Positions 1 to 7,977 are shown, counted from the stretch's first letter. The stretch: 64,000 nt of DNA from OFTM10 sp964344055 (GCA_964344055.1 CAYFLT010000007.1:1-64000); one strand, 5' to 3'. The notes: a model not told the origin generated them from the letters alone. Translations and numbers: made by a program.

Positions 1-1419
1 GTTGTACATCCGGCCGGTGATCTTCGGGTACCAGTAGAACGTGCCGGCCATGAGGCCGAAGATCGACCCGCCGATGATCGTGTAGTGGAAGTGGGCCACC
101 ACGAAGTAGGAGTCGTGGAGCTGCACGTCGGTGACCACGTCGGCCAGGAAGATGCCCGTGATGCCGCCGATGAGGAAGTTGAACACCCACCCGCAGGCGA
201 GGAGCATCGGGGTCTTGAACCAGAGCTTGCCCCGCCACATCGTGCCGACGGCGGCGAGGAAGATGACCCCGGTCGGGATCGAGATCGCCTCGGTCAGCAC
301 CATGAACGGTCCGTGGAGGTAGTCGGCCATGCCGCTGGTGAACATGTGGTGGGCCCACACGATGCTGCTCAGCCCGACGATGGTCAGGAAGGCGCCGACC
401 ACCGCCTTGTAGGCGAACAGGGGTTTTCGGGAGAAATGGGTGATGACCTCGAGAGCCACACCGAATCCCGGGAGCACCATGATGTATACGGCCGGGTGTG
501 AGTAGAACCAGAACAGGTGCTCGTAGAGGAGTGTGTCGCCGCCGCCCTCGAAGTTGAAGAAGGTGGTACCCGCGACCCGATCCAGGTGGATGAGGATCAG
601 CGAGGCGGCGAAGAACTGGGTGACCAGGAGGCTGATGATCGACGCCGAGAAGGCAGACCAGACGAAGATCGGGAGCCGGCCCCACGACATTCCGGGGGCC
701 CGCATGGTGGCCACCGTCGTGAGGATGTTCAGGCCACCGAGGATCGACGACAGGCCGAAGGCGATCACGCCGAGGTTGAACAGGAGCTGGCCGTCGCCCG
801 GGGCGACCACGGTCAGCGGCGGGTAGGCGGTCCAGCCCGACTCGAACGAGCCGAGCAGCGGGGCGGCCAGCAACGACACGGCCACCGGCGGGATGAGCCA
901 GAAGCTGAGTGCGTTGATCCGGGGGAACGCCATGTCGTCGGCGCCGATCATGAGCGGCACGAGGTAGTTGCCGAACGAGCCGAGCACGCCGGCGACGGCC
1001 ACGGCGACCATCAGGATGCCGTGCATGCTCATCACCTTGTTGTAGGTGTCGGCGTCCATGAAGCCCTCGCCGACCCCGGCCAGCTCGAGCCGGATCAGCA
1101 TGGCGAACACACCACCGAGGATCATCACCGTGAGGAAGGTGACGAGGTATTGGGTGCCGATCACCTTGTGGTCGGTGGAGAAGCTGAAGTAGCGGGCCGC
1201 CCCTTCGGCTTCGTCCGGCTTGGGCGGCAGGCCGAACCACTCTCGGGCCCAGGCGTTCCAGACGCCGATGCCGAAGAGCCAACCGAGGAGTCCGAAGATG
1301 AAGCCGAAGGTGACCGGGATGCCCTGGCTGATGTCGCATCCGGTGAAGAGGGAAGTGACGAGCGCCCCGGCGATGTAGCCGCCGACGCCTCCGACAATGG
1401 CACGAATCAGTGGTCGCAT
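1..1419 (-). CDS. ctaD: cytochrome c oxidase subunit I, A2-type (3' end outside window)
   Basis: Catalytic subunit of a haem-copper terminal oxidase that reduces O2 in the cytoplasmic membrane and pumps protons. The visible 473 codons start at ATG 1419 and run off the window after GRMYN. An N-terminal extension with two predicted membrane segments precedes the typical core (around STDHKVIGTQY). Helix VI reads FWFYSHPAVYIMVLP: the A1-type glutamate of HPEVY is absent and a Tyr-Ser pair lies before HPAVY, the mark of A2-type oxidases such as Thermus caa3. The histidines of the binuclear centre (HPAVY; AHHMFTSG) are visible. It lies 3 bases downstream of subunit II and is surely co-transcribed with it. 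Family and type are confident; only the C-terminus is missing. Confidence 0.96.
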   Translation of the reverse strand, partial: MRPLIRAIVGGVGGYIAGALVTSLFTGCDISQGIPVTFGFIFGLLGWLFGIGVWNAWAREWFGLPPKPDEAEGAARYFSFSTDHKVIGTQYLVTFLTVMILGGVFAMLIRLELAGVGEGFMDADTYNKVMSMHGILMVAVAVAGVLGSFGNYLVPLMIGADDMAFPRINALSFWLIPPVAVSLLAAPLLGSFESGWTAYPPLTVVAPGDGQLLFNLGVIAFGLSSILGGLNILTTVATMRAPGMSWGRLPIFVWSAFSASIISLLVTQFFAASLILIHLDRVAGTTFFNFEGGGDTLLYEHLFWFYSHPAVYIMVLPGFGVALEVITHFSRKPLFAYKAVVGAFLTIVGLSSIVWAHHMFTSGMADYLHGPFMVLTEAISIPTGVIFLAAVGTMWRGKLWFKTPMLLACGWVFNFLIGGITGIFLADVVTDVQLHDSYFVVAHFHYTIIGGSIFGLMAGTFYWYPKITGRMYN

Positions 1420-1422
1420 CGC

Positions 1423-2153
1423 TCAGTTCCCTTCCGCGGCCTGCATCTCGTGGAGCCAGGCGTCGAATTCGTTCTCATCGACGACCCGCACCGGGATCGC
1501 CATCCGACCGTGCGCCAGTCCGCAGAGTTCTGCGCACTGCACACGAAGGTTGAGATCGTCGGCCCCGTCGCCGGTTCTCTCCGTGGTGACGTAGAGCTCG
1601 GTGACCCGCCCTGGTACGGCGTCGATCTTGGTGCCGAACGCCGGAACCCAGAACGAGTGGAGGACGTCGATGGCGGTGACGTCGAACCGGATCCGGGTGT
1701 GGACCGGGACGACGAGCTCGGTGGAGGTCTCGACGCCGTTCTCGTAGGTGACATCCCAGGCCCACTGNNNNNNNNNNNNNNNNNNNNNNNNNNNNNNNNN
1801 NNNNNNNNNATGTCGGAGAGTCCGACGAACCCGGGGTTGATCACCACACCGATCGTCAGCGCGGTGGTGATTCCCAACCAGGCGCCGATCACCTTGGGGC
1901 TGCCCTCCATCGGGGGTCCGTCCTCGGTGGGCTCACCCCGCGAACGGAAGTTGATAGCCGAGTATGCGAGCATCGTCACCATGAACATGAACACGGGCAC
2001 GGCCAGCACCATCAGCAGCACGTAGGCCTCGTCGACGATCTCGTACTCTCGCGTGTACCCCTCCGGCAGCATTCGCCATGTGAGTACGGCGATTTCACCC
2101 ACCGCGGTCAGGGCTACCCATATGGCGGCGACTTTCATCCAGTCACGGTTCAA
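1423..2153 (-). CDS. ctaC: cytochrome c oxidase subunit II (interrupted by scaffold gap)
   Basis: CuA-bearing subunit that takes electrons from cytochrome c. The N-terminal part has hydrophobic segments (around residues 8-25, 40-68 and 92-110). The C-terminal part carries the full CuA motif CAELCGLAHGRM and ends in MQAAEGN. A 42-N gap (1768-1809) splits it, and the two parts are in different frames (731 nt in total), so the gap length is wrong and this is not a real frameshift. The start is TTG 2153, chosen because GGAGGT lies 8 nt upstream; ATG 2138 is the alternative. First gene of the ctaC-ctaD pair, divergent from the Rrf2 regulator. Confidence 0.93.
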
Positions 2154-2198
2154 CGCCCACTACCTCCCGCTTCACATTTCCCCGGCTTTTGTAATACT

Positions 2199-2237
2199 TG
2201 GTTAAAGAAACTGCAAGTACTGGTAAAAGAAACTGCA
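2199..2237. promoter_or_regulatory. 22-bp-spaced direct repeat in the ctaC/Rrf2 divergent promoter region
   Basis: Two copies of a 17-base element (TGGT, one variable base, AAAGAAACTGCA) lie at 2199-2215 and 2221-2237, exactly 22 bp apart, about two helical turns. They sit between ctaC (TTG 2153, minus) and the Rrf2 gene (ATG 2269, plus). Tandem placement on one face of the helix is what two cooperating regulator dimers would use. The link to the adjacent Rrf2 protein is inference. Confidence 0.5.
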
Positions 2238-2268
2238 GACGTAGGTGCTCACAACCCTCGAGAGGCAG

Positions 2269-2736
2269 ATGAAGATCACGAACACACGACGATCGGACTA
2301 CGGGATCCGCGCGGCCATCCATCTCGCCGCCCACCCCACCGAGCTCGTCAAGGCCAACGACATCGCGGAGGAGATGGAGATCCCGCTGGGTGTGCTGCAT
2401 CAGGTGCTCAACGGGCTGCAGCGGGGTGGTCTGCTGCTGTCCCAGACGGGTCGTACCGGTGGGTACTCACTGAGCCGTCCGGCCGAGGACATCACCGTGC
2501 TCGATGTCATCGAGGCGCTGGAGGGCCCGATGGGACTCGGTGAGTGCGCGCTGCGGGGTGGCCCGTGTCACTGGGAAGAGGTGTGTGCCCTCCACGAGGT
2601 GTGGAGCGCCTGTCGTGAGGCGTTCTGTGACGGACTCAGGGGCCACACGGTCGCCGACGTGGCGGCCAACGACGCCCTGATCAAGAACAACGAGTACCCG
2701 GTCCCCGTCGACTCACATCGAGCCAAGCGCCGCTGA
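2269..2736 (+). CDS. Rrf2-family transcriptional regulator with iron-sulfur cysteines
   Basis: Winged-helix regulator of 155 residues in the IscR/NsrR/RsrR group. The start MKITNTRRSDYGIRA is typical; ATG 2269 follows a GAGAGG ribosome site and is preferred over an in-frame GTG at 2245. The HTH spans about residues 27-60. Cysteines at 93, 100 and 106 (C-x6-C-x5-C) sit where family members ligate an Fe-S cluster, so it probably senses NO, redox state or iron. C115 and C120 are extra. Its position opposite ctaCD suggests control of the oxidase and of itself; NO sensing would fit the nitrate respiration genes elsewhere in the window. The exact signal cannot be read from sequence. Confidence 0.88.
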   Translation: MKITNTRRSDYGIRAAIHLAAHPTELVKANDIAEEMEIPLGVLHQVLNGLQRGGLLLSQTGRTGGYSLSRPAEDITVLDVIEALEGPMGLGECALRGGPCHWEEVCALHEVWSACREAFCDGLRGHTVADVAANDALIKNNEYPVPVDSHRAKRR

Positions 2737-2777
2737 CCTGACAGGGTTTTGGTGTCAGGCACCAAAACCCTGTCAGG
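2737..2777. terminator. perfect 18-bp inverted repeat between convergent genes
   Basis: Arms 2737-2754 and 2760-2777 are perfectly complementary over 18 bp around a 5-base loop (TCAGG). It starts one base after the Rrf2 stop and its right arm contains the TGA (2773-2775) of the minus-strand gene, so it can terminate both transcripts. A tract of four T on each side of the loop lies inside the stem rather than after it. The apex (GGTGTCAGGCACC) resembles hairpins at 6593-6626 and 9647-9698, so it may belong to a repeat family. Confidence 0.7.
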
Positions 2778-3168
2778 TTCGGGCGGGCTGTTTCCAGTAG
2801 GTGCTCTTGCGGCTGATCCGATCGTCGACGACCTCGTAGAGGTCGACCACCTCGACCGCGAACGGCACGCCCTCGTCGACCCCGGAGATGCGGAACGTCT
2901 GGGTGACGAGGCCCGGTGAGAATCGCTCGACCAGGTTGTCGAATCGCACGTCGGCCCACGCCTCGGAGCGGCGGGCCAGCTCGCCCATGATCCCCTCGAT
3001 CCCGAGCAGCACGGTCCCGGTGGGCACGGGATCGTCCGCCGGAAACGTGTGGGTGTGCCACTCGAAGTCGTCGGTCAGCACATCGACGAACAGGGTCGCG
3101 TCGGCCTTGGCGAACGCGCGGCGGAACCGGCGCATCAGGTCGTCGTAGTCCGGTACGGCGTCGGTCAT
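2773..3168 (-). CDS. SnoaL-like / NTF2-fold protein
   Basis: 131-residue protein with the pattern of the SnoaL-like domain: a helical start (YDDLMRRFRRAFAKADATLF), then DVLTDDFEWHTH, a glycine-rich middle and a C-terminal strand YEVVDDRISRKSTYW. Members are small cone-shaped barrels acting as ketosteroid-isomerase-like enzymes, polyketide cyclases or binding proteins; the substrate cannot be deduced. Its ATG overlaps the TGA of the upstream flavin monooxygenase by 4 bases, so the two are translationally coupled and probably handle the same small molecule. Its stop codon lies inside the 18-bp inverted repeat. Confidence 0.8.
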   Translation of the reverse strand: MTDAVPDYDDLMRRFRRAFAKADATLFVDVLTDDFEWHTHTFPADDPVPTGTVLLGIEGIMGELARRSEAWADVRFDNLVERFSPGLVTQTFRISGVDEGVPFAVEVVDLYEVVDDRISRKSTYWKQPART

Positions 3169-4211
3169 GGTTCTCCCTGGGTACGCAGCGCCGGCATCAC
3201 TTCGGCGGCGAAGAGGTCGAGGGACCGCTTGATCAACGGCCAGGGCTGGCCGCCGTAGTCACCCTGGTAGGTGAAGCGGTCGAACTCCGCAGTCTCCCGG
3301 ATCCGTCCGATTCGGTCGAGGACCTCCTCCGCGCTTCCACAGACGATCGAGCAGCGCGGATCCGTGAGCCCGGTGATGTTCAGCGGCAGCTCGATGTCGT
3401 CGGGATTCATGCCCGACTTCTTGGAGAAGACCCAGCGTTGGAACGGGAATTGGTAGACGCCGAGGTGGTCGTACGCCTCCTGGCTGGTCGGTGCGACGTG
3501 GACGTGGGCGTTCACCGTGATCCGGGGCTCGTGGGTGTGTCCCGCCTCGGCCCACGCCTCGCGGTAGGCATCGACGATTCGCGGCAGGTTCCTCGGCCAG
3601 GAAAAGTACAGCAGCGAGATGGTGAGCCCGAGACCGAGCTCGGCCGTCGCGGCTGCCGACTCGGGGCTCGAGCAGGCCACGTAGATGGGTGGGTGCGGCA
3701 GTTGGACGGGACGGGGTTCGAGCGTCACGTTGTCGAGCGGAGGCCGGAACTCACCCGACCACGTCACGTTCCGCTCGGTCCACAGCCGCATGAGCAGCCG
3801 GAGGCCCTCGTCCTGCATGTCGATCGAGCGCGAGGCGTCCTGACCGAACTGTTTGTAGACGTACGGCTCGACTCCCTTGCCGACCCACACCTCGGCTCGA
3901 CCGCCGGACACGACGTCGAGCGTGGCGAAATCCTCGGCCAGCCGCACCGGGTCGTGGTGGGGGAGGAGGGTCACCCCCGTGGCCAGCCGGAGATTCGGGT
4001 GTCTGGCCCCGATCCAGGTGAGGAAGATCTGGGGAACGGAAACGATGAAGTCGCTGAAGTGATGCTCGCCGACCATGACGGCGTCGAATCCGGCTTCGCC
4101 GGCGAAGTCGAGATAGTCGAGGATCTCCCGGTGCCGCTGATCCTGCGACGAGCGGGCGCCGGTCGCGGGGTCTGCCACATGATCGCCGAGGGTCAGAAGG
4201 CCGAGATGCAT
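3165..4211 (-). CDS. LLM-class flavin-dependent oxidoreductase
   Basis: 348-residue protein of the bacterial luciferase / F420-dependent monooxygenase fold (TIM barrel). Typical segments are MHLGLLTLGD at the N-terminus, the AGEAGFDAVMVGEHHF strand-helix with the active-site histidines, LRLATGVTLLPHHDPVRLAEDFATLDVVSGGR and PPIYVACSSPESAAATAELG. Members use FMN or F420 to oxidise organic substrates; actinobacteria often use F420, but the cofactor cannot be decided here. It is coupled to the SnoaL-like gene by a 4-base overlap. It diverges from the crotonase across 67 bp that must hold both promoters. Confidence 0.9.
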   Translation of the reverse strand: MHLGLLTLGDHVADPATGARSSQDQRHREILDYLDFAGEAGFDAVMVGEHHFSDFIVSVPQIFLTWIGARHPNLRLATGVTLLPHHDPVRLAEDFATLDVVSGGRAEVWVGKGVEPYVYKQFGQDASRSIDMQDEGLRLLMRLWTERNVTWSGEFRPPLDNVTLEPRPVQLPHPPIYVACSSPESAAATAELGLGLTISLLYFSWPRNLPRIVDAYREAWAEAGHTHEPRITVNAHVHVAPTSQEAYDHLGVYQFPFQRWVFSKKSGMNPDDIELPLNITGLTDPRCSIVCGSAEEVLDRIGRIRETAEFDRFTYQGDYGGQPWPLIKRSLDLFAAEVMPALRTQGEP

Positions 4212-4278
4212 GGCTCTCCAGTCAAGTCGCGTTGGTCTCGGGATGCGATTCGGTGGGGTGCTGGGCTAAGAACTGAGC

Positions 4279-4926
4279 GTGTCAAGGGACTCACTGCTCC
4301 TCGTCGATGATGCCGGAGACGGCGTCGTCCAACTCACCCTCAACCGGCCCGACAGCCGCAACGCACTCAGTGCGGAGCTCCGTCGACTGCTTCGAGAGAC
4401 GCTTGAACTGCTCGCGGCCGATGACGGGTGTCGGGTAGTCGTTCTCGCGGGTGCCGGCGCGACCTTCTGCGCCGGTTTCGATCTCAAGGAACTGGCTGCG
4501 GCGGACAACCCGGACCACCTCTTCGCGGACGCTGACGCATACCACGCCGCTGTCCACGGATTCGCCAAGCCGATCGTCGCTGCGGTCAACGGCCCGGCGG
4601 TCGCCGGAGGATTCGACCTCGCGGCGATGTGCGACATCCGGATCGCCTCGCCGGATGCGACCTTCGGCCAGCCCCAGGTCCGGTTCGGTGTGCCGGCCGC
4701 CTACGAACTGACGGCGTCGGTGGTGCCGGACTCGGCGGCTCGGGAGCTGTGCATGAGTGGCCGCGTGATCGACGCCACCGAGGCACTGGCGATGGGACTG
4801 GTGTCCCGGGTGGTGGCCGACCCGCTCACCGACGCGATTGCCCTGGCGACGTCGATCGGCGAGGTCCCGGTCGCCGCCGACATGAAGGCCGAGGCTCTCA
4901 GGGTCCAACCGCACCTCTTCGGCTAG
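4279..4926 (+). CDS. enoyl-CoA hydratase/isomerase (crotonase) family protein, atypical active site
   Basis: 215-residue crotonase-fold protein, shorter than the usual 250-260. It starts at GTG 4279. The oxyanion-hole segments are recognisable (ATFCAGFDLKEL near 61-72; NGPAVAGGFDLAAMCDIRIAS near 104-124). The two glutamates of classical enoyl-CoA hydratases (E144 and E164 of rat mitochondrial hydratase) align with D113 and Q133 here (GGFDL; FGQPQVRFG). It is therefore unlikely to be a normal hydratase and may be an isomerase, hydrolase or lyase of the superfamily, or poorly active. It stands alone, divergent from the monooxygenase. Confidence 0.85.
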   Translation: MSRDSLLLVDDAGDGVVQLTLNRPDSRNALSAELRRLLRETLELLAADDGCRVVVLAGAGATFCAGFDLKELAAADNPDHLFADADAYHAAVHGFAKPIVAAVNGPAVAGGFDLAAMCDIRIASPDATFGQPQVRFGVPAAYELTASVVPDSAARELCMSGRVIDATEALAMGLVSRVVADPLTDAIALATSIGEVPVAADMKAEALRVQPHLFG

Positions 4927-5367
4927 CCGCCGCTCGCCCTCCTGGCGGGGTGCGGACAGCGCCGGCGGGGGTGTCTTGCGCCTGGATCCCACGTCTGGTG
5001 GACGAATCGATCACTACCTGTGATCCATGTTTTGTTGGGTTGCGGCGGAGCCAGGGCCGAAGGACGATCGGGGTTCATTCGGCGGGCCAGGTGGGGAACG
5101 TCAGCCCCAAAGAAAGTGGGCGAATTCAATGGACAGGAACGTCACCCCTCGGGGTGTTTCTGCGACGGCGCGCGCAGGCTCGCCGGTCGTCAAGGTGTGG
5201 AGTTACGGGGATCGCGACGGCTACACGTTCCCTGCGAGCACGAGGACCACGAGATGATGCGCCAGTTCAAGCTCATCTAACGAGTGCTGGGTGGGGCGCG
5301 AGGTACGGCCACGGCGCCCTCCGGCTCGGGCATCCCCCGCCCGAACGTTCGGTCGGGCCCCGGCTCA
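4927..5367. other. 441-bp intergenic region without a supported gene
   Basis: No reading frame here has family resemblance or convincing codon use. The best small candidate is ATG 5130 to TGA 5258 on the plus strand (42 codons), without supporting evidence. A short hairpin (CACCCC-TCG-GGGTG type) lies near 5143-5156. There is no tRNA or known riboswitch pattern that I recognise. Confidence 0.4.
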
Positions 5368-6006
5368 TCAGCGCATGGCGCGATGGGTCGGCTGGCCCGG
5401 CCGGACGAGACGCGCCACTGAGCGCAGTTGGGTCCGCAGGTCGCCGCTCGAGTCTCTGGTCGGCGCGGCGAGCTCGCTTCGAGCGAGGATCACCAGCGCC
5501 GCCACGAGGACGGCGAGCGTGACCGGGCGTCCCAGGAACGACAGTGCCCGAGCCGCCTGGGGGATGAGGAGGATCCGACGCCCCTTGATCGCCGAGGCCG
5601 GGAGCGTCCAGGGGTCTGTCGTATTCCGGTTGTCGCCCTGGAATCGATAGCCGTTCGCGGTTCGTTCGGTGACACGGTGAATCACCAGCCCGCCTTCCGG
5701 GATCTCGAAAGCCACGATGTCACCGGGTTCGTAGCGATCGGTCTGGCGGAGGACGACGAGGTCGCCGGTGTGCATGGTGGGCTCCATACTCTCGCCACTC
5801 ACCCACACGAGGTCGATCGGTCCGCCAAGCGACGAAGGCGCGGCGAACCCAAACCAGAGCGAGGCGAGAACCGCTAGCGCTGCGGTACCGACCCGGCGCC
5901 GCCGGACCGCCCGGCGGCGGGCGCGCCGAAGAAGCGCGGCCCGACCCGCCGGGTGGCTCGATCGCGGCCGAGGTCGATCAACCAGCGATCGTGACCGCGA
6001 CTTCAC
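5368..6006 (-). CDS. signal peptidase I, SipW-like (S26B)
   Basis: Membrane-bound serine protease that removes signal peptides. It has a basic N-terminus, one membrane segment (VGTAALAVLASLWFGF), then the catalytic serine box VSGESMEPTMHTGDLVVL, the RYEPGDIVAFEIP strand, and VIHRVTE, where a histidine takes the place of the lysine of P-type enzymes. That Ser-His arrangement defines the SipW/archaeal/ER type. A second hydrophobic segment (VTLAVLVAALVILA) is near the C-terminus. The start is uncertain: GTG 6006 is used, which overlaps the upstream gene by 29 bases; a longer start near 6114 is possible. The upstream neighbour looks like its substrate. Confidence 0.82.
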   Translation of the reverse strand: MKSRSRSLVDRPRPRSSHPAGRAALLRRARRRAVRRRRVGTAALAVLASLWFGFAAPSSLGGPIDLVWVSGESMEPTMHTGDLVVLRQTDRYEPGDIVAFEIPEGGLVIHRVTERTANGYRFQGDNRNTTDPWTLPASAIKGRRILLIPQAARALSFLGRPVTLAVLVAALVILARSELAAPTRDSSGDLRTQLRSVARLVRPGQPTHRAMR

Positions 6007-6358
6007 CGATGTCAGCCGCGAGGACGACGTCCGAAAGGGTGAACGTCTGTGACGTTGCTGCGCCGATGATGTCACCAGCGGTAGCGCGTGCCAGACCGCC
6101 CGCGTCCGAGACAACGATGCTCAGAGTCTGCAGTTCGCACCCTGGCTGCTCGATGTCATTGACCGTGACGGCAGTGATGCGTCGAGGGTCACCTGCTTCG
6201 GCCACGTAGGTGACGTGGACGCCATCGGAGTCGCACGACTCCACCTCGGCGGCACCGCTGCCGAGATTGGCCGACGTGACTGGCATCGATGCCGCCACAC
6301 CGAGAGTCAACGCGCCTGCCACGGTCGCGAATGCGAGCGTGATGATCATTCTCTTCAT
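5978..6358 (-). CDS. small exported protein, probable SipW-dependent substrate
   Basis: 126-residue secreted protein. ATG 6358 follows AAGGAG at good spacing. The N-terminus (MKRMIITLAFATVAGALTLG, then VAASMPVTSANLGSG) is a long signal sequence of the SipW/TasA/CalY style. Two cysteines in the mature part (in VESCDSDG and PGCELQ) could form a disulfide; the rest is predicted beta-rich. In Bacillus, such proteins are processed by SipW and build surface fibres or act as camelysin-like proteins. A matrix or surface role here is inference from signal type and the adjacent peptidase; I see no clear homologous domain. Confidence 0.68.
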   Translation of the reverse strand: MKRMIITLAFATVAGALTLGVAASMPVTSANLGSGAAEVESCDSDGVHVTYVAEAGDPRRITAVTVNDIEQPGCELQTLSIVVSDAGGLARATAGDIIGAATSQTFTLSDVVLAADIGEVAVTIAG

Positions 6359-6592
6359 GGGGTTTCTCCTTGGTTGGATCGACCCGCGTTGAGATGCGTT
6401 CGAACAGTCCAATGCGATCGTGTCGATCGCCACACGCGCAGAGGTATCGCCGCACCCCGGTCCCGCCACGGTTCCCGCCTGCCAGCACTATCTCCCCACC
6501 GGTCGCTGAAAGGCCGATCGTTCCATCGGGGTGGGCTGCCCGCAATGCCGATCACTCGCGGTGACAAGCCCTCCCCCGAGATCGGTGGCAGG

Positions 6593-6626
6593 AGGTCAAA
6601 CGGGTGCCTGTCCCCCCGTTTGACCT
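6593..6626. repeat. 12-bp inverted repeat enclosing the meaB stop codon
   Basis: Arms AGGTCAAACGGG (6593-6604) and CCCGTTTGACCT (6615-6626) are perfectly complementary around a 10-base loop TGCCTGTCCC. The hairpin contains the stop of meaB (6596-6598). The loop read on the minus strand (GGGACAGGCA) matches the core of the elements at 2737-2777 and 9677-9698. It can act as a terminator, but the shared core suggests a dispersed palindromic repeat. Confidence 0.6.
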
Positions 6627-7567
6627 AGGAGGAGGGTGGTGATCTCTTGGGCGAGGTCGGTGGGGGAGCGTTCGGTGCTGAGATCGGTGGAGTCGATGGC
6701 GGTTTCGGCGGCGGTGTGGAGACGCTGTTCGACTCGCACATGGACCTCGTAGCGAAGCCTTGCCAGTCGGCGGGTTGCGAGCTTGCCGGTGCGCTCGAGG
6801 TGTTCCCGATGAGCCTGCACCGCCTCCCACACCTGCTCGACCCCGGTTCCGTCGGTGGCGGTGGTCATCACGATCGGCGGCCGATAGCCGGACGCATCCT
6901 CCTGGCCAGTGGTGTGGCTGAGGTCCAGCATCAGTTCGAGGTCACGGCGGGTGTCGTTGGCGCCGGCACGGTCGGCCTTGTTGATGACGAACACATCGGC
7001 GACCTCGAGCAGGCCCGCCTTGTTCGCCTGCACCGCGTCGCCCCATCCGGGGTTGACCACCACCACTGCGGTGTCGGCCGCGCCGACGACGTCGACTTCC
7101 ACCTGGCCGACGCCGACCGTCTCGATGATCACCGGATCGAAGCCCGCCGCGTCGAAGACGCGGACACTGCCGGGAACCGACAGTGCCAAGCCGCCGGCGT
7201 GGCCGCGCGTGGCAACCGAGCGGATGAAGACGTCCTTGCCCGCGACGCCGTCCATGCGGACCCGGTCGCCGAGGATGGCCCCGCCGGACAATGGTGAGGA
7301 GGGGTCGACCGCCAGCACTGCGGGTTTCGTTCCGAGGGTGGGGAGTAGCTTGGTCAGCTGTCCGGTGAGCGTGGACTTGCCGGCGCCGGGAGCACCCGTG
7401 ACACCGACCACGTGCGCCCCGCCCGTGAGGGAATGACACAGCTCGGTGACCTCGTCGGCCGGTCCACCGCCACGCTCGACCAGTGTCAGGAGCCGACCGA
7501 CCGCACGTCGGTTTCCGCTCCGGGCTGCGTCGACCAGGTCGGCGGGTGAGAGGTTGCGAGTGCTCAC
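6596..7567 (-). CDS. meaB: methylmalonyl-CoA mutase-associated GTPase MeaB
   Basis: G3E-family GTPase chaperone (323 residues) that gates delivery of adenosylcobalamin to acyl-CoA mutases and protects them from inactivation. Visible motifs are the P-loop GAPGAGKST (58-66), the LAVDPSSPLSGGAILGDRVRM region, the DPVIIETVGVGQ switch and the NKAD base-recognition motif. It overlaps the cobalamin-binding subunit gene by 4 bases and is the last gene of the mutase operon. Its 3' end lies within a hairpin. Confidence 0.95.
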   Translation of the reverse strand: MSTRNLSPADLVDAARSGNRRAVGRLLTLVERGGGPADEVTELCHSLTGGAHVVGVTGAPGAGKSTLTGQLTKLLPTLGTKPAVLAVDPSSPLSGGAILGDRVRMDGVAGKDVFIRSVATRGHAGGLALSVPGSVRVFDAAGFDPVIIETVGVGQVEVDVVGAADTAVVVVNPGWGDAVQANKAGLLEVADVFVINKADRAGANDTRRDLELMLDLSHTTGQEDASGYRPPIVMTTATDGTGVEQVWEAVQAHREHLERTGKLATRRLARLRYEVHVRVEQRLHTAAETAIDSTDLSTERSPTDLAQEITTLLLGQTGGQAPV

Positions 7568-7977
7568 GCAGTCGCAGCCCGGTGGACCGCCGCCACCACG
7601 TCCTCGGCTGCCGCGCCCGGCCCGAGTACCGCCGCAACGCCGGCCGCTTCGAGGATCGGCACGTCCTCGTCCGGCACGATGCCGCCGACGATCAGGGGAA
7701 CGTCGAGATCGGCCTCGTCGAGGGCGGCCATCATGGCCGGTGCGAGCGTGAGATGGCTCGCGTTGTGCATCGACAGGCCGACCGCGTCGGCGTCCTCCTG
7801 TTCGACCGCAGCCACGATCGAATCGGTGGTCTGCCGCAGGCCGAGATAGATGACCTCCATGCCTGCGTCGCGCAGGATCCGAGCGACGACCTTGATGCCG
7901 CGATCGTGACCGTCGAGTCCGAGCTTGGCGAGGACGATTCGGATCTTCTCACTGCTGGTGGAAGCGGTGTCGGCCAT
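7564..7977 (-). CDS. acyl-CoA mutase, cobalamin-binding small subunit
   Basis: 137-residue B12-binding domain protein. It carries the base-off/His-on signature KLGLDGHDRG (D22-x-H24-x-x-G27), the conserved GLSMHNASHLTLAPAMM strand-loop and the IVGGIVPDEDVPIL segment. The histidine ligates cobalt of adenosylcobalamin. A free-standing cobalamin subunit of this size is the arrangement of isobutyryl-CoA mutase (IcmB), archaeal methylmalonyl-CoA mutase and 2-hydroxyisobutyryl-CoA mutase. It overlaps both neighbours by 3-4 bases, consistent with a stoichiometric complex with the large subunit. Confidence 0.94.
   Translation of the reverse strand: MADTASTSSEKIRIVLAKLGLDGHDRGIKVVARILRDAGMEVIYLGLRQTTDSIVAAVEQEDADAVGLSMHNASHLTLAPAMMAALDEADLDVPLIVGGIVPDEDVPILEAAGVAAVLGPGAAAEDVVAAVHRAATA

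Noticed and set aside
5020..5280. Small gene in the 4927-5367 intergenic region
   Set aside because: Several short frames overlap without ribosome sites, family resemblance or clear codon bias.
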